A stretch of 64,000 nt of DNA. It comes from Inia geoffrensis. Lineage: Eukaryota; Chordata; Mammalia; Artiodactyla; Iniidae. The DNA lies in NCBI GenBank assembly GCA_036417435.1, contig CM070907.1, forward strand, positions 57,892,001-57,956,000. Reading direction: 5' to 3'. A model generated the notes under the pieces. It made no database searches and was not told where the DNA came from. It worked only from the letters and a program-made list of their open reading frames with translations. This document shows positions 35,240 to 46,281 of this stretch, in pieces (position 1 is the stretch's first letter; every line of letters starts with the position of its first letter). The translations under genes were made by a program, and so were the position numbers.

Positions 35240-36129
35240 TTTGTTTAACTTACTGTTCTGGGGTCTCCTTTTCACAGGCCTCAGGTTCATAGTTCCCGTT
35301 GTTTGTGGTGTCTGCCCCCATTGCATGAGGTTTGTTCAGTGGGTTTTGTAGGCTTCCTAGTGGAGGGGACTGGTGCCTATGTTCTGGTGGATGGGGCTGC
35401 ATCTTGTCTTTCTGGTGGGCAGGGCCGCATCCAGTGGTGTGTCTTGGGGTGTCTGTCAACTTATGATTTTAGGCAGCCTCTCTGCTAAAGGGTGGGGTTG
35501 TGCTCCTGTCTTGCTAGTTGTTTGGCATGGGGTGTCCAGTACTGGATCTTGCTGCTCGTTGAGTGGAGCTGGGTCTTAGTGTTGAGACGGAGATCTCTGG
35601 AAGAGCTCTTGTCCACTGAAAGTACGTGGTCCTGGAGGTCTCTGGTGGTCCAATGTCCTGAACTTGGCTCTCCCACCCCAGAGCCTCAGGATTAACTCCC
35701 AACCAGAGCACCAAGACTCTTTTGGGTAGTCCAAGGTCTTCTGCCAGCGTTCAGTATGTTTTCTGTAGGAGTTGTTCCACATGTAGATGTATTTTTGATG
35801 TATTTGTGGGGAGGAAGGTGATCTCTACGTCTTACTCCTCCACCATCTTGAAGGTCCTCCTGATTTAGAATGCTGATGGGTAGCCTGGTACTTCGGCTGC
35901 TGGCGGCCAATGAGAGCTCAGAGACTGACACGTAGCACCAGATACTGCAGCATCGCAGACAGACACCAGTAGGAAGAAGAGAATATGAGCTCCGTTTTTT
36001 TCTACCCCTTTGTGCTTAGTCCAGTTTCACTTGCTCATAGGGTACTATGTACAGAGATCTTGCCCTTGGCTTCAAACCAAAGATCCTCGAGTGAAAAGCT
36101 ATGCCAGATACCTCAGCTCACAGAAGTGC
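35240..36129 (-). other. L1 5' UTR region
   Basis: Sequence upstream of ORF1 on the minus strand, continuous to the right-hand target duplication. It has a GC-richer block at 35300-35930 and several short open frames on both strands that are not conserved coding. In living L1s this region carries an internal pol II promoter; I see no specific motif to place it here. Confidence 0.7.
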
Positions 36130-36141
36130 TCCTGTCATCAA
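36130..36141. repeat. L1 target-site duplication, right copy
   Basis: 'tcctgtcatcaa', identical to 30788-30799. It marks the L1 5' end on the minus strand. Confidence 0.85.
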
Positions 36142-37209
36142 CTTTGAAAATAATAATTTCTTCTAATAAAAACAGCTTATTCAATTTTTTTAAAATTTAT
36201 TTTTCTAGAAGTTGTAGTTACTAGCATGTGTATTATTTGCCTGACTGACATATTTCCTCCTCTCCAGGATCACTGGACACATTGTAGAGGGATGACAAAC
36301 TGCTAAGAATTTTTCCCTGCATTCTTGAACATGGTTGATTACTTATGGAGTGGCTACCTGCCCCTAACTGGGCCAGTAAGAGGATCTCTACTTGGAACTG
36401 GGGAAAGGCTAAAGGGAGACTCAGAAGAGAAGCCCATTCAAAGCATTTGAGTTGCTCAGAGTGTCTCACCCTTAAATCCTGGAATCTCAGCCCTTTGATG
36501 ACTGCTGATGTGGGTCTGTTTGAAAAATGTTCCCTCCACCACTCTGTGGAATAGTCTGCAAACTACAGTTTGCTAAATATGGAAACCACGGTTGCCCTTA
36601 CACTTTGAATGGTAGCAACATGGATACCCACTGAACATACAGGCACCCAGACTCCACCTGAAAGATACTTTAAAACATTTTTGATAAAAGGCTAAGATCA
36701 TTTTCTTTGCCCCACAATTGTCTTTCCATGTCCTTTACCAGCTTCAGAAATTTCTTGCCAAATGACCCATTCCTGAGAGACAATTCCTGCCGGTTTCTAA
36801 AGTGCCAATACACATTAGGATAAACACTGTGGTATAATAAGGAATATATTTGGTCTTTGTCCTCAGATCCTGCCAGAAAGCAACTAAAAATTTGGAATTT
36901 CCTGAGTGATAGCGAAACTGTGCAACTTAGATTGGGACCTGAACCACGGTCATTTAATTGAGATCACACACATGGCCTCAGGACTTAATGAAGCTCATGT
37001 TCTTGATGTCTCATTGCAGAAAGAATTCAGAGAGACAGAGTGATAGGTAAGAAGTGGATTTATTTAGAGGTATAACACTGTTGGGCACAAGAGAGGTTCT
37101 ACTATTTTTCCACCATAATTATTATATTATGATTATACTGGCAAGTAAAATGGAAAGCATGACCAGGAAATAGCCTGTGAATGTACCAGGAAAGCAAGTA
37201 GGCTTTCTA
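36142..37209. other. Unassigned
   Basis: No gene recognised. Small open frames at 36233-36554 on both strands overlap and have no motif. Confidence 0.45.
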
Positions 37210-37400
37210 CATGCAAAATAATGATAATATCTACCATTAGTTAAGTGCTCATTACTTGTGAGCATTTTAATTTACTGTCACATTTAATCCTCACAATTAT
37301 TTGATTTACTCACAGCAATAATTACATTATTATCCCCATTTCAAAGGTTAGAAAATTGAAGAATAAAAAGATTAAATAATTTTTCTATGAACTGCAACAG
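37210..37400 (-). mobile_element. MIR
   Basis: 'agttaagtgctcattacttg', 'catttaatcctcacaattat' and 'attattatccccatttcaaa' in antisense MIR order. Confidence 0.75.
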
Positions 37401-37689
37401 AAAAGTGAAATATTCAGTTTAACTGGAAAACGAGGGTGAATGTATGTTGATCTTTCCAATAATATTTTCATCTTAACTAAGGATCTCAAGTAAGATAAGA
37501 CTTAATCGAAAGAAATAAGCTAGTAATGATGGTATTTATGACTCTTAAAGGATTGTGAGGAAGAAATATAGAGATAGGCATGAGGAATATCCCAGAAATG
37601 ATCATTTTTGTATTCATTCACTCAACATATTTCTTTACTGCCAATTATGTGAAGAGCCCATGCTTTCTATCTGGTTTAGAGTAGTAAGC

Positions 37690-38138
37690 CCTTATTCTAC
37701 GTTTGTCCCTCTATTTATTTGAAATAATTTCAAATGTGAAGAAATGTTATAAAATAGCACAACGAACATCCATATTCTTTACACCTAGACACATCCATTG
37801 TTAACCTTTTGCCACATCTGTTTTTTCTATCTATGTGTGTATGTATGTATGTATGTATGAATGTGTGTACACACATTCATACATACACACATTCATATAT
37901 TTATTTTTGGTCTAGCCATTTTAGAGTTAATTGCAGAGATCAAGAAAATTTACTTCTAAATACCTCAGTGTGTGTTTCCATAGAATAAGAAGGGTCTGCA
38001 CGACCACAATACAATAATCATACTCAGGACATTTGACATCAATGCAATTCCATTATCTAACGCACCCTCAATATTTAAATTTCTCCAATTATCTCAGTTA
38101 TTTTATTTATAGCTTTTTCCCTAATCCAAGATTCAACC
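37690..38138 (-). mobile_element. Old L1M fragment, left part (split)
   Basis: 'gaaataatttcaaatgtgaa', 'taaccttttgccacatctg', 'tacctcagtgtgtgtttcca', 'cattatctaacgcaccctca' and 'atttctccaattatctcagt' match antisense L1M. A TG/TATG tract with a palindrome interrupts it at 37835-37895. The match resumes at 38558 beyond the younger L1 fragment. Confidence 0.7.
37850..37887. repeat. 38-bp perfect palindrome
   Basis: Two 19-bp arms meet between 37868 and 37869 with no spacer, built from TATG/TGTG repeats meeting CATA/CACA repeats. Allowing one mismatch it extends to 37845-37891. Confidence 0.95.
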
Positions 38139-38154
38139 AAGAATTACACTGTGT
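38139..38154. repeat. Target-site duplication, left copy
   Basis: 'aagaattacactgtgt', identical to 38542-38557, flanking the inserted L1 3' fragment. Confidence 0.95.
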
Positions 38155-38541
38155 CTTTAAAAAAAAAAAAAAAAAGAAAAAAAAGTACTGATGAAGCTAG
38201 TTGCAGGCCAGGAATAAAGATGTAGACAAAGAGAATGGACTTGAGGACACAGGGGTGGAAGGGGAAGCTGGGGTGAAGACAGAGTAGCATCAACATATAT
38301 ACACTACCGAATGTAAAATAGCTAGTGGGAAGCAGCAGCACAGCACAGGGAGATCTGCTTTGTGATGACCTAGAGGGGTGGGACAGGGAGGAGGGGAGGG
38401 AGGCTCAAGAGGGAGGGGATATGGGGATATATGTATGCACGTGGCTGATTCACTTTGGTGTACAACAGAAACTAACACAGTATTGTGAAGCAATTATACT
38501 CCAATAAAGATCTATTAAAAAAAAAAGTTAAAAAAGAAAAA
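38155..38541 (+). mobile_element. 5'-truncated L1 3' UTR insertion
   Basis: Starts inside the A-rich tract of the L1 3' UTR (38158-38186) and runs through 'aggaataaagatgtagacaa', 'ggaagcagcagcacagcac' and 'caattatactccaataaaga' to an A-rich tail at 38518-38541. The 16-bp perfect duplication shows that the copy arose by standard target-primed insertion with 5' truncation. It sits inside an older L1M. Confidence 0.93.
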
Positions 38542-38557
38542 AAGAATTACACTGTGT
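38542..38557. repeat. Target-site duplication, right copy
   Basis: 'aagaattacactgtgt', identical to 38139-38154. Confidence 0.95.
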
Positions 38558-39050
38558 TCAGTTGTCATGTCTCCGTAAATGTCAATCAAGCTTTTTCTTT
38601 TTTAACTTTTAAAGACATTAATGATATTTTCAAAATGTCCAGGTCATTTATCTTGTAAAATATCCCTCAGTATGGCTTGATTATTTTCTCATGATTGGAT
38701 TCAGGTTAAACTTTTATTTTGCCTGAACATTACATACATAGGTTTCAATGCATTCTCAGTGTATCACATTGGGAAGCTGTTGATGCCAACTTGTTTAATT
38801 TCTTTATCGGTAACGGAGAGTTTGGAATTCTGAAGGGGTAAGTCCAGCCCCAGTTCCCTGTGCTGTGTCTATCTGCAGCACACATTTTGACATCCTGCAG
38901 TAGCAACCAGAAGGTAACTATAATCATGAGGCCACTGTGCATTCATTCACCTGAAGTTCATAATGTATTTATATCTAATCACTCTTCCTGAATGGATGGC
39001 TCCTCCATGAAATGGTGAAAAATCATTTTTCTCTTAAAGACTTTTACTTG
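38558..39050 (-). mobile_element. Old L1M fragment, right part
   Basis: 'cagttgtcatgtctccgtaa', 'atgtccaggtcatttatctt', 'ctcatgattggattcaggtt' and 'cattctcagtgtatcacatt' continue the element left at 38138. Confidence 0.7.
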
Positions 39051-40022
39051 CAAGACTGGAGATTATATCTGTATGGAAGTTTTGACTTTTACTCAATTAT
39101 AGTATTCCCAAAGTAGGATTTCTTTTGGGGGGGGGTGTATCTTTGGAAATCAAAAATACTAAGTTTAGGATAAGGAAGTTTCACTTTCTGCAGGGGTTGC
39201 AATCTTGTAAAGTATATTTCTTTAACTGAGTGATTATAGACCAATGTCAATGTTTTTAGGCGCAGCTGAGTTATTTTTAAATGAAAGGGATAAATAATTT
39301 CTAAATTCTCTTTCTTTTTTTATGTCCAGTTTCTGGCTACATTTGTTAACATTTTAAGATATAGCTTAGATAAATTCATTGAAGGCAAATTTATAATGGG
39401 TTAGTAAGGAAACTAGGATGCTTGGAAATCCCTAAGGTCTTAATTAGACATCACAGAAGAATCACCACAGCAGGCTCAATGGTACCACTTACCCTGACCT
39501 TCTTCTGTTCATTTCACAATCTAGTGTGGATCTCAGTGACTTTCCAACACTTGACTCATTTCCATACATAGGGTTACACTTTATCCTTCTTTTTATTACT
39601 CCACCAACTTATTCTTTGGCTTTTGATCCCTACCATGTTTTAAATTTGCTCTTTGACTTTCCTGCTGTTGGCTGCTCTAGTTAAACATTTCACCTGATCA
39701 GCCTGGCCCAGGATCATCCAGAACTTCAAAAGTGGGCCATGGATAGTTTTGTTTGGCTGTAGAGTGGGCTCCAGACAACCAGACTAGTCTGATCTAACGC
39801 CAATCTGTATATTCTTAATTGTTAAACACAGAGATGCACACACACTGACCTTCTCAGTGCTAGCATCTCATTCCATGTGATTAATTTCCACTTCCTGGTA
39901 TATTTGTGGGGAAATCAAAAGTAGAAGCAACACAGAATATTGTTACCAAAAAAAGGAGATAGAAGTGATAAATTTAAATTATACTGGGTTTAAGAACAGG
40001 GCATATAGATTCCTTTTCTGAA
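39051..40022. other. Unassigned
   Basis: No gene or clear repeat recognised. A run of 10 G lies at about 39127-39136. Confidence 0.45.
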
Positions 40023-40365
40023 TTTTTTTTTTTTTTTTTTTTTTGGTCTAAGAATGATGGACATTTAGACACTGGCGCCAGGCTCACGCCTGACCAGTGC
40101 CACACCAGGGACGGGCAGGGCAAGGACAGAGACGTAGAGAGTGGGCACTGCGGGGTCAGCAGCCAGGCTACTGGTGTGAGGGTCTCTGGTGGCTGCTGGG
40201 GGACGGGGAGTTAGCCACATTCACTCCAGAAGTGCCCAGTCCTGGATGGCCAGGGGCTCACACAGAGCTGGGAGAGCCATGCTACGCCCCTCTCAGTGCC
40301 CAGCATTGTCAGGTGGTTGGCTGCTGAAGAGGCAACCTCGGCCAGGACGCTCAGGTCTGCCCTAC
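40023..40365 (-). other. GC-rich block with poly-T edge; candidate retrocopy
   Basis: A T22 run at 40023-40044 is followed by about 320 bp that is much more GC-rich than either flank. Read on the minus strand it would be a 5'-truncated transcript ending in poly-A. An open frame at 40396-40211 runs into it from the flank and contains RADLSVLAEVASSAANHL, which I cannot assign. No AATAAA lies near the A run. The only direct-repeat candidate is 'ctgaat' on both sides, too short to rely on. It could equally be an unfamiliar repeat or a GC-rich unique segment. Confidence 0.4.
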
Positions 40366-40429
40366 TGAATATATTTAAGTGATAAGGTTTATTCATTCAC
40401 ATACTCATTCAGGATATGATAATAAGAAA

Positions 40430-40629
40430 GAGAACAGATTTTGGAGCTTGGCTGCTTAAGTTTGAATCCCATCTCTGCTTCTGGCCAGGAGGGTAGGTCA
40501 TTTAACCTCTGTGTGCCTTAGTTTCCTTATCTGCAAAAATGGGAATAATAATGGTAGCTACCTCAAAGGATTGATGAGGATTAACAAATTAATGTATATG
40601 AAACCCTTTAGAACACTATTTGGCACACA

Positions 40630-40630
<1 letters not shown>
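40430..40630 (+). mobile_element. MIR
   Basis: 'attttggagcttggctgctt', 'tttgaatcccatctctgctt', 'cctctgtgtgccttagtttc', 'aggattgatgaggattaaca' and 'cactatttggcacacag' in plus MIR order. It runs into the AT microsatellite. Confidence 0.85.

Positions 40631-40631
<1 letters not shown>

Positions 40632-40683
<52 letters not shown>
40632..40683. repeat. (AT)26 microsatellite
   Basis: 52 bp of uninterrupted AT, at the 3' end of a MIR. The encoded (IY)n peptide on plus is an artefact. Confidence 0.98.
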
Positions 40684-40686
<3 letters not shown>

Positions 40687-40879
40687 ATTTATTATTAATA
40701 TATAGTTATTGATTGCCTATTACATGTCCACCATAACATGACGAATCCCATACGCATTCTTGGAGTCAAAGAATAATTCAGAGTAATAGTTGACATCCCA
40801 TTGTTAGTGGAGGATATGAAGGATTTGATACCTATCCATGGGATTTCTTCCTTACATCATCATTATCATCAGCAGGACT

Positions 40880-41065
40880 AAATTTTTGAGTGTTTCTTTG
40901 TGCTGGCACTCTTGGGTGTCTTACATGATTTTTCTTACTTAGTTTTTCTTGTTTAGTTTTCATTTTAGAGAAAGGTTAACTATTTGCCAATGGTCACATA
41001 ACTTGAAAATGGTAGAGCCAAGATCAAATTCAGGCAGCCTGACTCCAATATTCTATCCTCCTAGG
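40880..41065 (-). mobile_element. MIR fragment
   Basis: 'tttgccaatggtcacataac', 'gaaaatggtagagccaagat' and 'gcagcctgactccaatattc' are the antisense MIR end. Confidence 0.65.
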
Positions 41066-41089
41066 AACACTGTATGTCTACAGACTACA

Positions 41090-41260
41090 TTGAGATGTGT
41101 AGCATGCAGTGTCTCCATTTAACCCACACATACATTTACTGAGAACATGGTACATACTCAGTGGACAGAGACAAATCAGACTCTTGACATCAGATTAGCT
41201 CCTGCCAACACAGAGATCAGAAGATCACGGTGAAAATACAAACATGAACATGACAAGGTG
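41090..41260 (-). mobile_element. L2-like 3' fragment
   Basis: 'tacatttactgagaacatgg', then 'tcagtggacagagacaaatc' and 'agctcctgccaacac' are L2-like in antisense. Confidence 0.45.
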
Positions 41261-42107
41261 TATGATGTGCTATGATGGTGATATTCATAGGTCAAGCTGA
41301 AGGACCAGTGCCTCAGTCTGAAGGAGGGTCAAGGAAGCATGTGAATGGATGACACTCCTCACCAGTGTCTAGCATCAAGAGGTAGCAGGTAAGTAAGTGT
41401 GAAGGGGCATTTGAGGTAAAAGATAATATGTAAGAAAAGGTTTGATGCATGTGGGGCACTATGAGACTTTGTGGCTGGAGAAGATTAAATGACGGCCTAG
41501 GGTACGTGGACTAGAAAGGAAAATGAGGGCACGACCAGGGAACCTTTGTTGCCTGATGTGAAGAGGTTGACATTTAACAAGAAAACTTCAGGATTCTTTG
41601 AAAACATTTAGCCAGCAAGAAAACAGGATCAACTTTGCTTGGCAAAGATCACTGCACAAAAAAGTATTAAGGAGTGTTTTTATCATGTCTTGAAATTAAT
41701 GGCATGTTTTATTAGAATCTATCTGTATTAAGCTCCTCTTGTTTTGTGGGTTTACGTTAGTGAATTTCAATAGGTAGCATTATTAACACTACTTACTACT
41801 TCTCTCCTAATTCTTCAGTTTATAGCATGCTTTTAACTCCATTAGCCCCCATAACTTTTAACTGCCTTATTTTTTATTATTATTTCCATTACAGAGCAGG
41901 AAACTAAGGCTGAGCAATGCCAGCCTTCACAGACTTGCCTCAGACTCAAAATCCTGGGAAAAAACCTGAACACAGAAGCCTCAAGTGGATACTACATGAA
42001 CATCCCCCTCTGCCTTGTGACATCCTGCATGGGGCCACCCTCTCAAATCCCCAGTGCAACTTGGGCATCCCACTGTGGCACTAGGGTCAGTTCTGACCCA
42101 GCCTGCC
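41261..42107. other. Mostly unassigned; MIR-like piece near 41860-41960
   Basis: 'ttattatttccattacagag' followed by 'caggaaactaaggctgagca' is the antisense MIR core. The rest is not recognised. Confidence 0.4.
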
Positions 42108-42462
42108 AGTCTCAGTCCATTTGGGTTTAGACAATACTATAGACATAGGCTTAAACACCAAACATTTATTTCTCACAGCCCTTGAGGGTGGAAAGTCCAA
42201 GATCAAGGTGCTGACAGAGTCAGTGTCTAGCGAGCCCTTGTTTCCTGGTTTATAGACCACCATCCTCCTGCCGTGTCCTCACATGGCAGAAGGGGTGAAG
42301 GAACTCTGTGGAGCCTCTTTCGTAAGGGCACTAATCCCATTCATGAGGGCTCCACTCTCATGACCAAATCACCTCCCAAAGTCCCCACCTCCAAATCCTA
42401 TTGCATTGGGCATTAGGTTTCAATACATGAATTGTGGAGGACACAAACATCCAGCCATAACT
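42108..42462 (-). mobile_element. MLT1-like MaLR solo LTR
   Basis: Antisense of a MaLR-like LTR: 'catttatttctcacagccct', 'agatcaaggtgctgacagag', 'cgtgtcctcacatggcagaa', 'gggcactaatcccattcatg' and 'acacaaacatccagccataa'. Confidence 0.75.
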
Positions 42463-43339
42463 CTACCCAATGGTCATTTCCCTTTCGTCCTGGATAATTA
42501 ACCTTGATTTTGTCCTGGCAGCATTTATGGCCAGTGAAATGTACAGAGAATCCTTCTGATAAAGTTTTGAGAAAGGTTTTTCTCTAATAAGAAAGAGAAT
42601 ATAGTGAGATGATGGTCCCTTTGCTTCTTCCCTGTTTTCTATGCTCCTGTGTGGAAATGTCAAATTTGGAGCTGAGTAGCTATGAACTTGTGACCATTAA
42701 GAGATCTTTTGAGGACAAAAGGCAACATGATGAGGATGGTGGAAGGGAAGGGTGCAGATTTCAGGTCTCTTTGGTGGGTGCTGGGAAATGCTGCCCAGAT
42801 CTCAATGCAAGATCGAAAGATAGTTACCCCTGCTTCTGGGAATACCTCTGACAGGTGACCCTCAACCATCAGTCCCTTTGGGATGCATCAGCTGCACAGA
42901 GTTACCTTGCCTAAAGCCACATCCCTTTCCTAGGGTGGCCGATATACCCCACCCTAGGAAATTGATGCGCTAAGAGGTTACAAAATCCCAGCCTTATCAT
43001 TGCAATAGAAGACAGCTGTGAAAGGTCATCCACCCTACAGATCCCCTCATAGGGGTCAGCTAGGTTGCTCTTTGGCCTCTATGACAGCTTGACTTCTCCC
43101 TCTGCCCAGGGCTGCCTCTTCACCTTCCCATCTACAACGCTGATCCCAAAAGTACTCTTTAATAATCTCTTGCAAGTTAAAATCAATCTGAGTCTGCTTC
43201 CTAGGGAAACCAATCTTAAACAGTCCCTGATGGTTATTTTGGGTGACTGAACTAACCATGAACCACATATATTTTAGGAACCTAGCAATTATCACATGGT
43301 TTGAACTATGATGACTTGGTACCGATCACACTGTTTTGT
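42463..43339. other. Unassigned
   Basis: No gene recognised. Short frames on both strands at 42463-43295 overlap and have no motifs. Confidence 0.4.
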
Positions 43340-43492
43340 ACCTATTTGCTTATCCATCAGTCTTTCTCACCGGACTGTGATGTCTTCAAAATTGTTCACT
43401 GTGTTTTATTCCTCACTGTGTCTCCTTTCAGGTTCATAACAGCAAATGGAATTTAATGGACACTCAATATGTGTTTGTTAAATGAATAAAAC
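43340..43492 (+). mobile_element. L2 3' end fragment
   Basis: 'gtgttttattcctcactgtg' followed by 'ggacactcaatatgtgtttg' and 'ttaaatgaataaaacc' is the L2 3' terminus in plus. Confidence 0.7.
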
Positions 43493-43814
43493 CTACACCT
43501 ATTTTAATACCTGATAGTCATGACCATGTTCTAGTGCAGTGAGCCATTTCTGTAGACCTATGTTTTATACATGGTTAATTATCCAAATCATGTTTTTTTA
43601 GGAAATTCACTAAGCAAACTGAAAATGATCACATGTCATATTTAATTTTTCCAACAGGAACATTAGTCCTAAATTGAAAGTTAGCATATAGATGTTTAGA
43701 AAAGAATTCTACTGCTGGTACAAGATGACATATGTCACTATACTAGGGATCTTAATGAAAGGTAAAGCTACACTGAATTTCATTCTCAATGCATAAAAAA
43801 GCAATAAACAAAAA
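43493..43814. other. Unassigned
   Basis: AT-rich. Nothing recognised. Confidence 0.4.
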
Positions 43815-43925
43815 TCCTCGGTCAAAATCCCATCTCTGCCACTTACTAGAGTGTAATCTTGAGCATATTGCTTAAAGTTTTGAGACTCAGTTCTTTTACC
43901 TACAAAATGGGCAAAATCAAATGCT
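43815..43925 (+). mobile_element. MIR core fragment
   Basis: 'aaaatcccatctctgccact', 'tgagactcagttcttttacc' and 'tacaaaatgggcaaaat' in plus MIR order. Confidence 0.7.
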
Positions 43926-44324
43926 AAAGGACACTAGATGCTTCTAGTTTCTTATAAAGTTGTAACTCAGTCATTTATTCCTAAGGTCTTTTGTGCTCTC
44001 TGTTTCAGGATTCACATGCTAAACTTGGTCTAGATTATTTTACCAAGATGTTGTTTACTCTCTTTGTTATTACATTCTCCCTTAGTCAGTTCCTGAGAAC
44101 CGTGTTTATTGTCTTGGCTTCCTGGAAGTTGAGTTTGCATTTAACACTTAGTTCTTCCTGTTAGAATATTTTTCTTCTCCTTCATAGATGTGCTGTTTCA
44201 TTTCTTTCATACTAGCTGTATTGAGTAATTGTGTTTTACTGCAAAGGAGGTCTCCTGGGAAGCAAGTGGGTATTTACATTTTTATGTAAAATTTAATGTA
44301 TGCAAATATTAAAAAAACCCTACC
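43926..44324. other. Unassigned
   Basis: Nothing recognised. Confidence 0.4.
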
Positions 44325-44550
44325 ATTTATTAATTGTCTTCTATGAGCTAGGTACTTTAGATACCTCATTACCTTTAATTTTCACAGCGACCTTACAAAG
44401 TAAGGAATTATTTATTCATTTTGCAGATGGAGAAAGTAAAGCTTGGAGCAATCAAGTAAGTACCCAAGGCAACTCACTTAATTGAGTAGCGAGTCTGGAT
44501 TCACAGCCAGAACTCCATGACCCCCAAGGTTGTATTGTTCCCTCTATACC
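44325..44550 (-). mobile_element. MIR
   Basis: 'ctatgagctaggtactttag', 'ttttcacagcgaccttacaa', 'gattcacagccagaactcca' in antisense MIR order. Confidence 0.75.
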
Positions 44551-45539
44551 ACTTGGCAAATGAAAAGATAGAGAAACACCAGTTTCTGAGCACACAGAAA
44601 ACTGTTTGTAATTCCTCATCCAGAGATAAGCTAGATATAGCTATTTTTATGAGAATCTAGGTTTGCAAGCAGCTTAATTAACACAGTGATACATTTTGAA
44701 AATCATTTAACATAAACTTAATAAAAGAATGATGAGCAATGTTTATTCTGCAACCTTAAAAAGGAATTACTCATCCTAGTGACCTTCTGAACAACTGGCA
44801 AATATGTAGTACTTCATAATAATTTAAAGTTAGAAAAAACTTGGAATGATTGGACATTAAAAGACTTGCCTTGTTTTGTTCTTTTAGAAGAATCAGAGCT
44901 AGGGAGGAGATACAGAAACACATCATCTAATTTTCCCCAACTGATTAATCAGATAACATGTCAACCACATGGAGGGCATTTTAAAACCAAATAAAATGAT
45001 CTGCACCGTCATTGTTACAATACAAGAGTTGTTTTCTTTTTTCTTCTTTTTTTTCTTGCATTTCCTTTAAGCCTCTCTCAACATGGGGCCGTGGATTTTT
45101 TATACTTGGAATATTTTTAAGAATAGCATACTGTCAGCAACATAGGACCTTAATAAATATGATTTGATAAAAAATAAAACACCAAAGTTCAGCTTTGGCT
45201 CCCAAGAGTATAATGTAACCCAGCTTTATTTGATAAAGAATCATTCATGCAGACTGGAGCCTCTAGTTACACTTAATAAAGGCACAAAGAAATATTGAAT
45301 ATGAGAAGAAAGATGTATTTTCTAGTGAGATATTAAAGAGATGAAATAGGCTGAATGATTAGGGAGGGAGGAGGTTTCACAGGGGAAAAATGAAGGAAGA
45401 GAGTTTCCAGCATGTAGAAGGATAAGAATATCATTGCTTTTTCTCCTTTTTTTCTATTAACACTTTTTCAACTATAAAGGGACATTATGTTCACTAATAT
45501 CCACAAATGTGTATGTGTGTGTGTGGATGTGTTTAGAAT
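44551..45539. other. Unassigned, AT-rich
   Basis: No gene or clear repeat recognised in about 1 kb. A short TG tract lies at about 45511-45532. Confidence 0.45.
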
Positions 45540-45985
45540 TTACTAATTGCTGGCCCTACATTGTGATGTAGATGCTATTCTCTTTTTACTGGTGAGGAAA
45601 CTGAGGCACCTGTGGGTTAAGTGACTCATATGGGAGTTCCAAAAGCTGATGAGTGTTGGACAGGGGCTTTAAGCCAAGGCAACGGAGCTTCAAAGTCTGT
45701 GCTCCTAACCATACACTTTTCTGCCATTCATAGAACCATCCCTGGAATTCTTGAACGTGGTAGCAAGTTAAGCTGGTTTACAGGCACCTAATAGATGCTT
45801 TACCTGTATTTAATTCCTATCACAACTCTGAGAAGTAGCTAGTATTATTCACGTTTGAAATGGGAAAAAGGAGAGGACCAGAGAGGATGACCATTTTGTG
45901 CAAGGTCACCCAAATAGTAAATCGTACAGCTGAGATTCAAACTCAGACCTGAGTCCAAAGTTGACACCATAAATGTGCTACCTTT
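45540..45985 (-). mobile_element. Two tandem-oriented MIR fragments
   Basis: 45540-45725 ('actggtgaggaaactgaggc') and 45785-45985 ('agaagtagctagtattattc', 'gtgcaaggtcacccaaatag', 'ctgagattcaaactcagacc') are separate antisense MIR copies. Confidence 0.7.
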
Positions 45986-46224
45986 TCTTCGGCTCTCTGA
46001 TTATGCATCATTTTTATGACAGAGTAGCAAAGACAAACAGGAGGAGGTTTAAACACCATTGTCTCTATAAGCAAAAGAGAGATAAAGATAAGAACACATG
46101 AGGAGAGTTAATTCAGTTGAGTAGCTAAACTCTGAGGTCATATGATGAACAAGAAAGACACTGTTTGGTGCTTAGTAAATAGTCTTCTCACAGAGACCAT
46201 ATGATTGAAAAAAATATATGTGTA

Positions 46225-46281
46225 TCTATATCTCCACCATTACTCTGTGCCAGGTGCTGGGCTAGGCCTTCACATGTATTA
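46225..46281 (-). mobile_element. MIR, left part (split by L1 fragment)
   Basis: 'ctctgtgccaggtgctgggc' and 'taggccttcacatg' match the antisense MIR up to the L1 insertion. The MIR resumes at about 46550. Confidence 0.65.

Larger units (their letters stand above)
30800..36129 (-). mobile_element. L1 LINE, 5' UTR to 3' end, internally deleted
   Basis: A single L1 on the minus strand, about 5.33 kb, flanked by identical 12-bp direct repeats. From 5' to 3': about 0.9 kb of 5' UTR (35240-36129, including 'cttcaagatggtggaggagt' read on minus), ORF1 (35239 to 34345), ORF2 (34286 to about 31165) and a 3' UTR with an internal A-rich tract (poly-T at about 31158-31177 on plus) and a short poly-A tail (30803-30810). 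Both ORFs are broken by stops and frameshifts, and ORF2 has lost about 0.7-0.9 kb, which explains the short length compared with the usual 6 kb or more. Cetartiodactyl L1 by sequence feel. The copy cannot make functional protein. Confidence 0.93.

Noticed and set aside
30800..36129. Active L1
   Set aside because: ORF1 has a stop and a frameshift; ORF2 has several frameshifts, a motif A substitution and a deletion of motif C.
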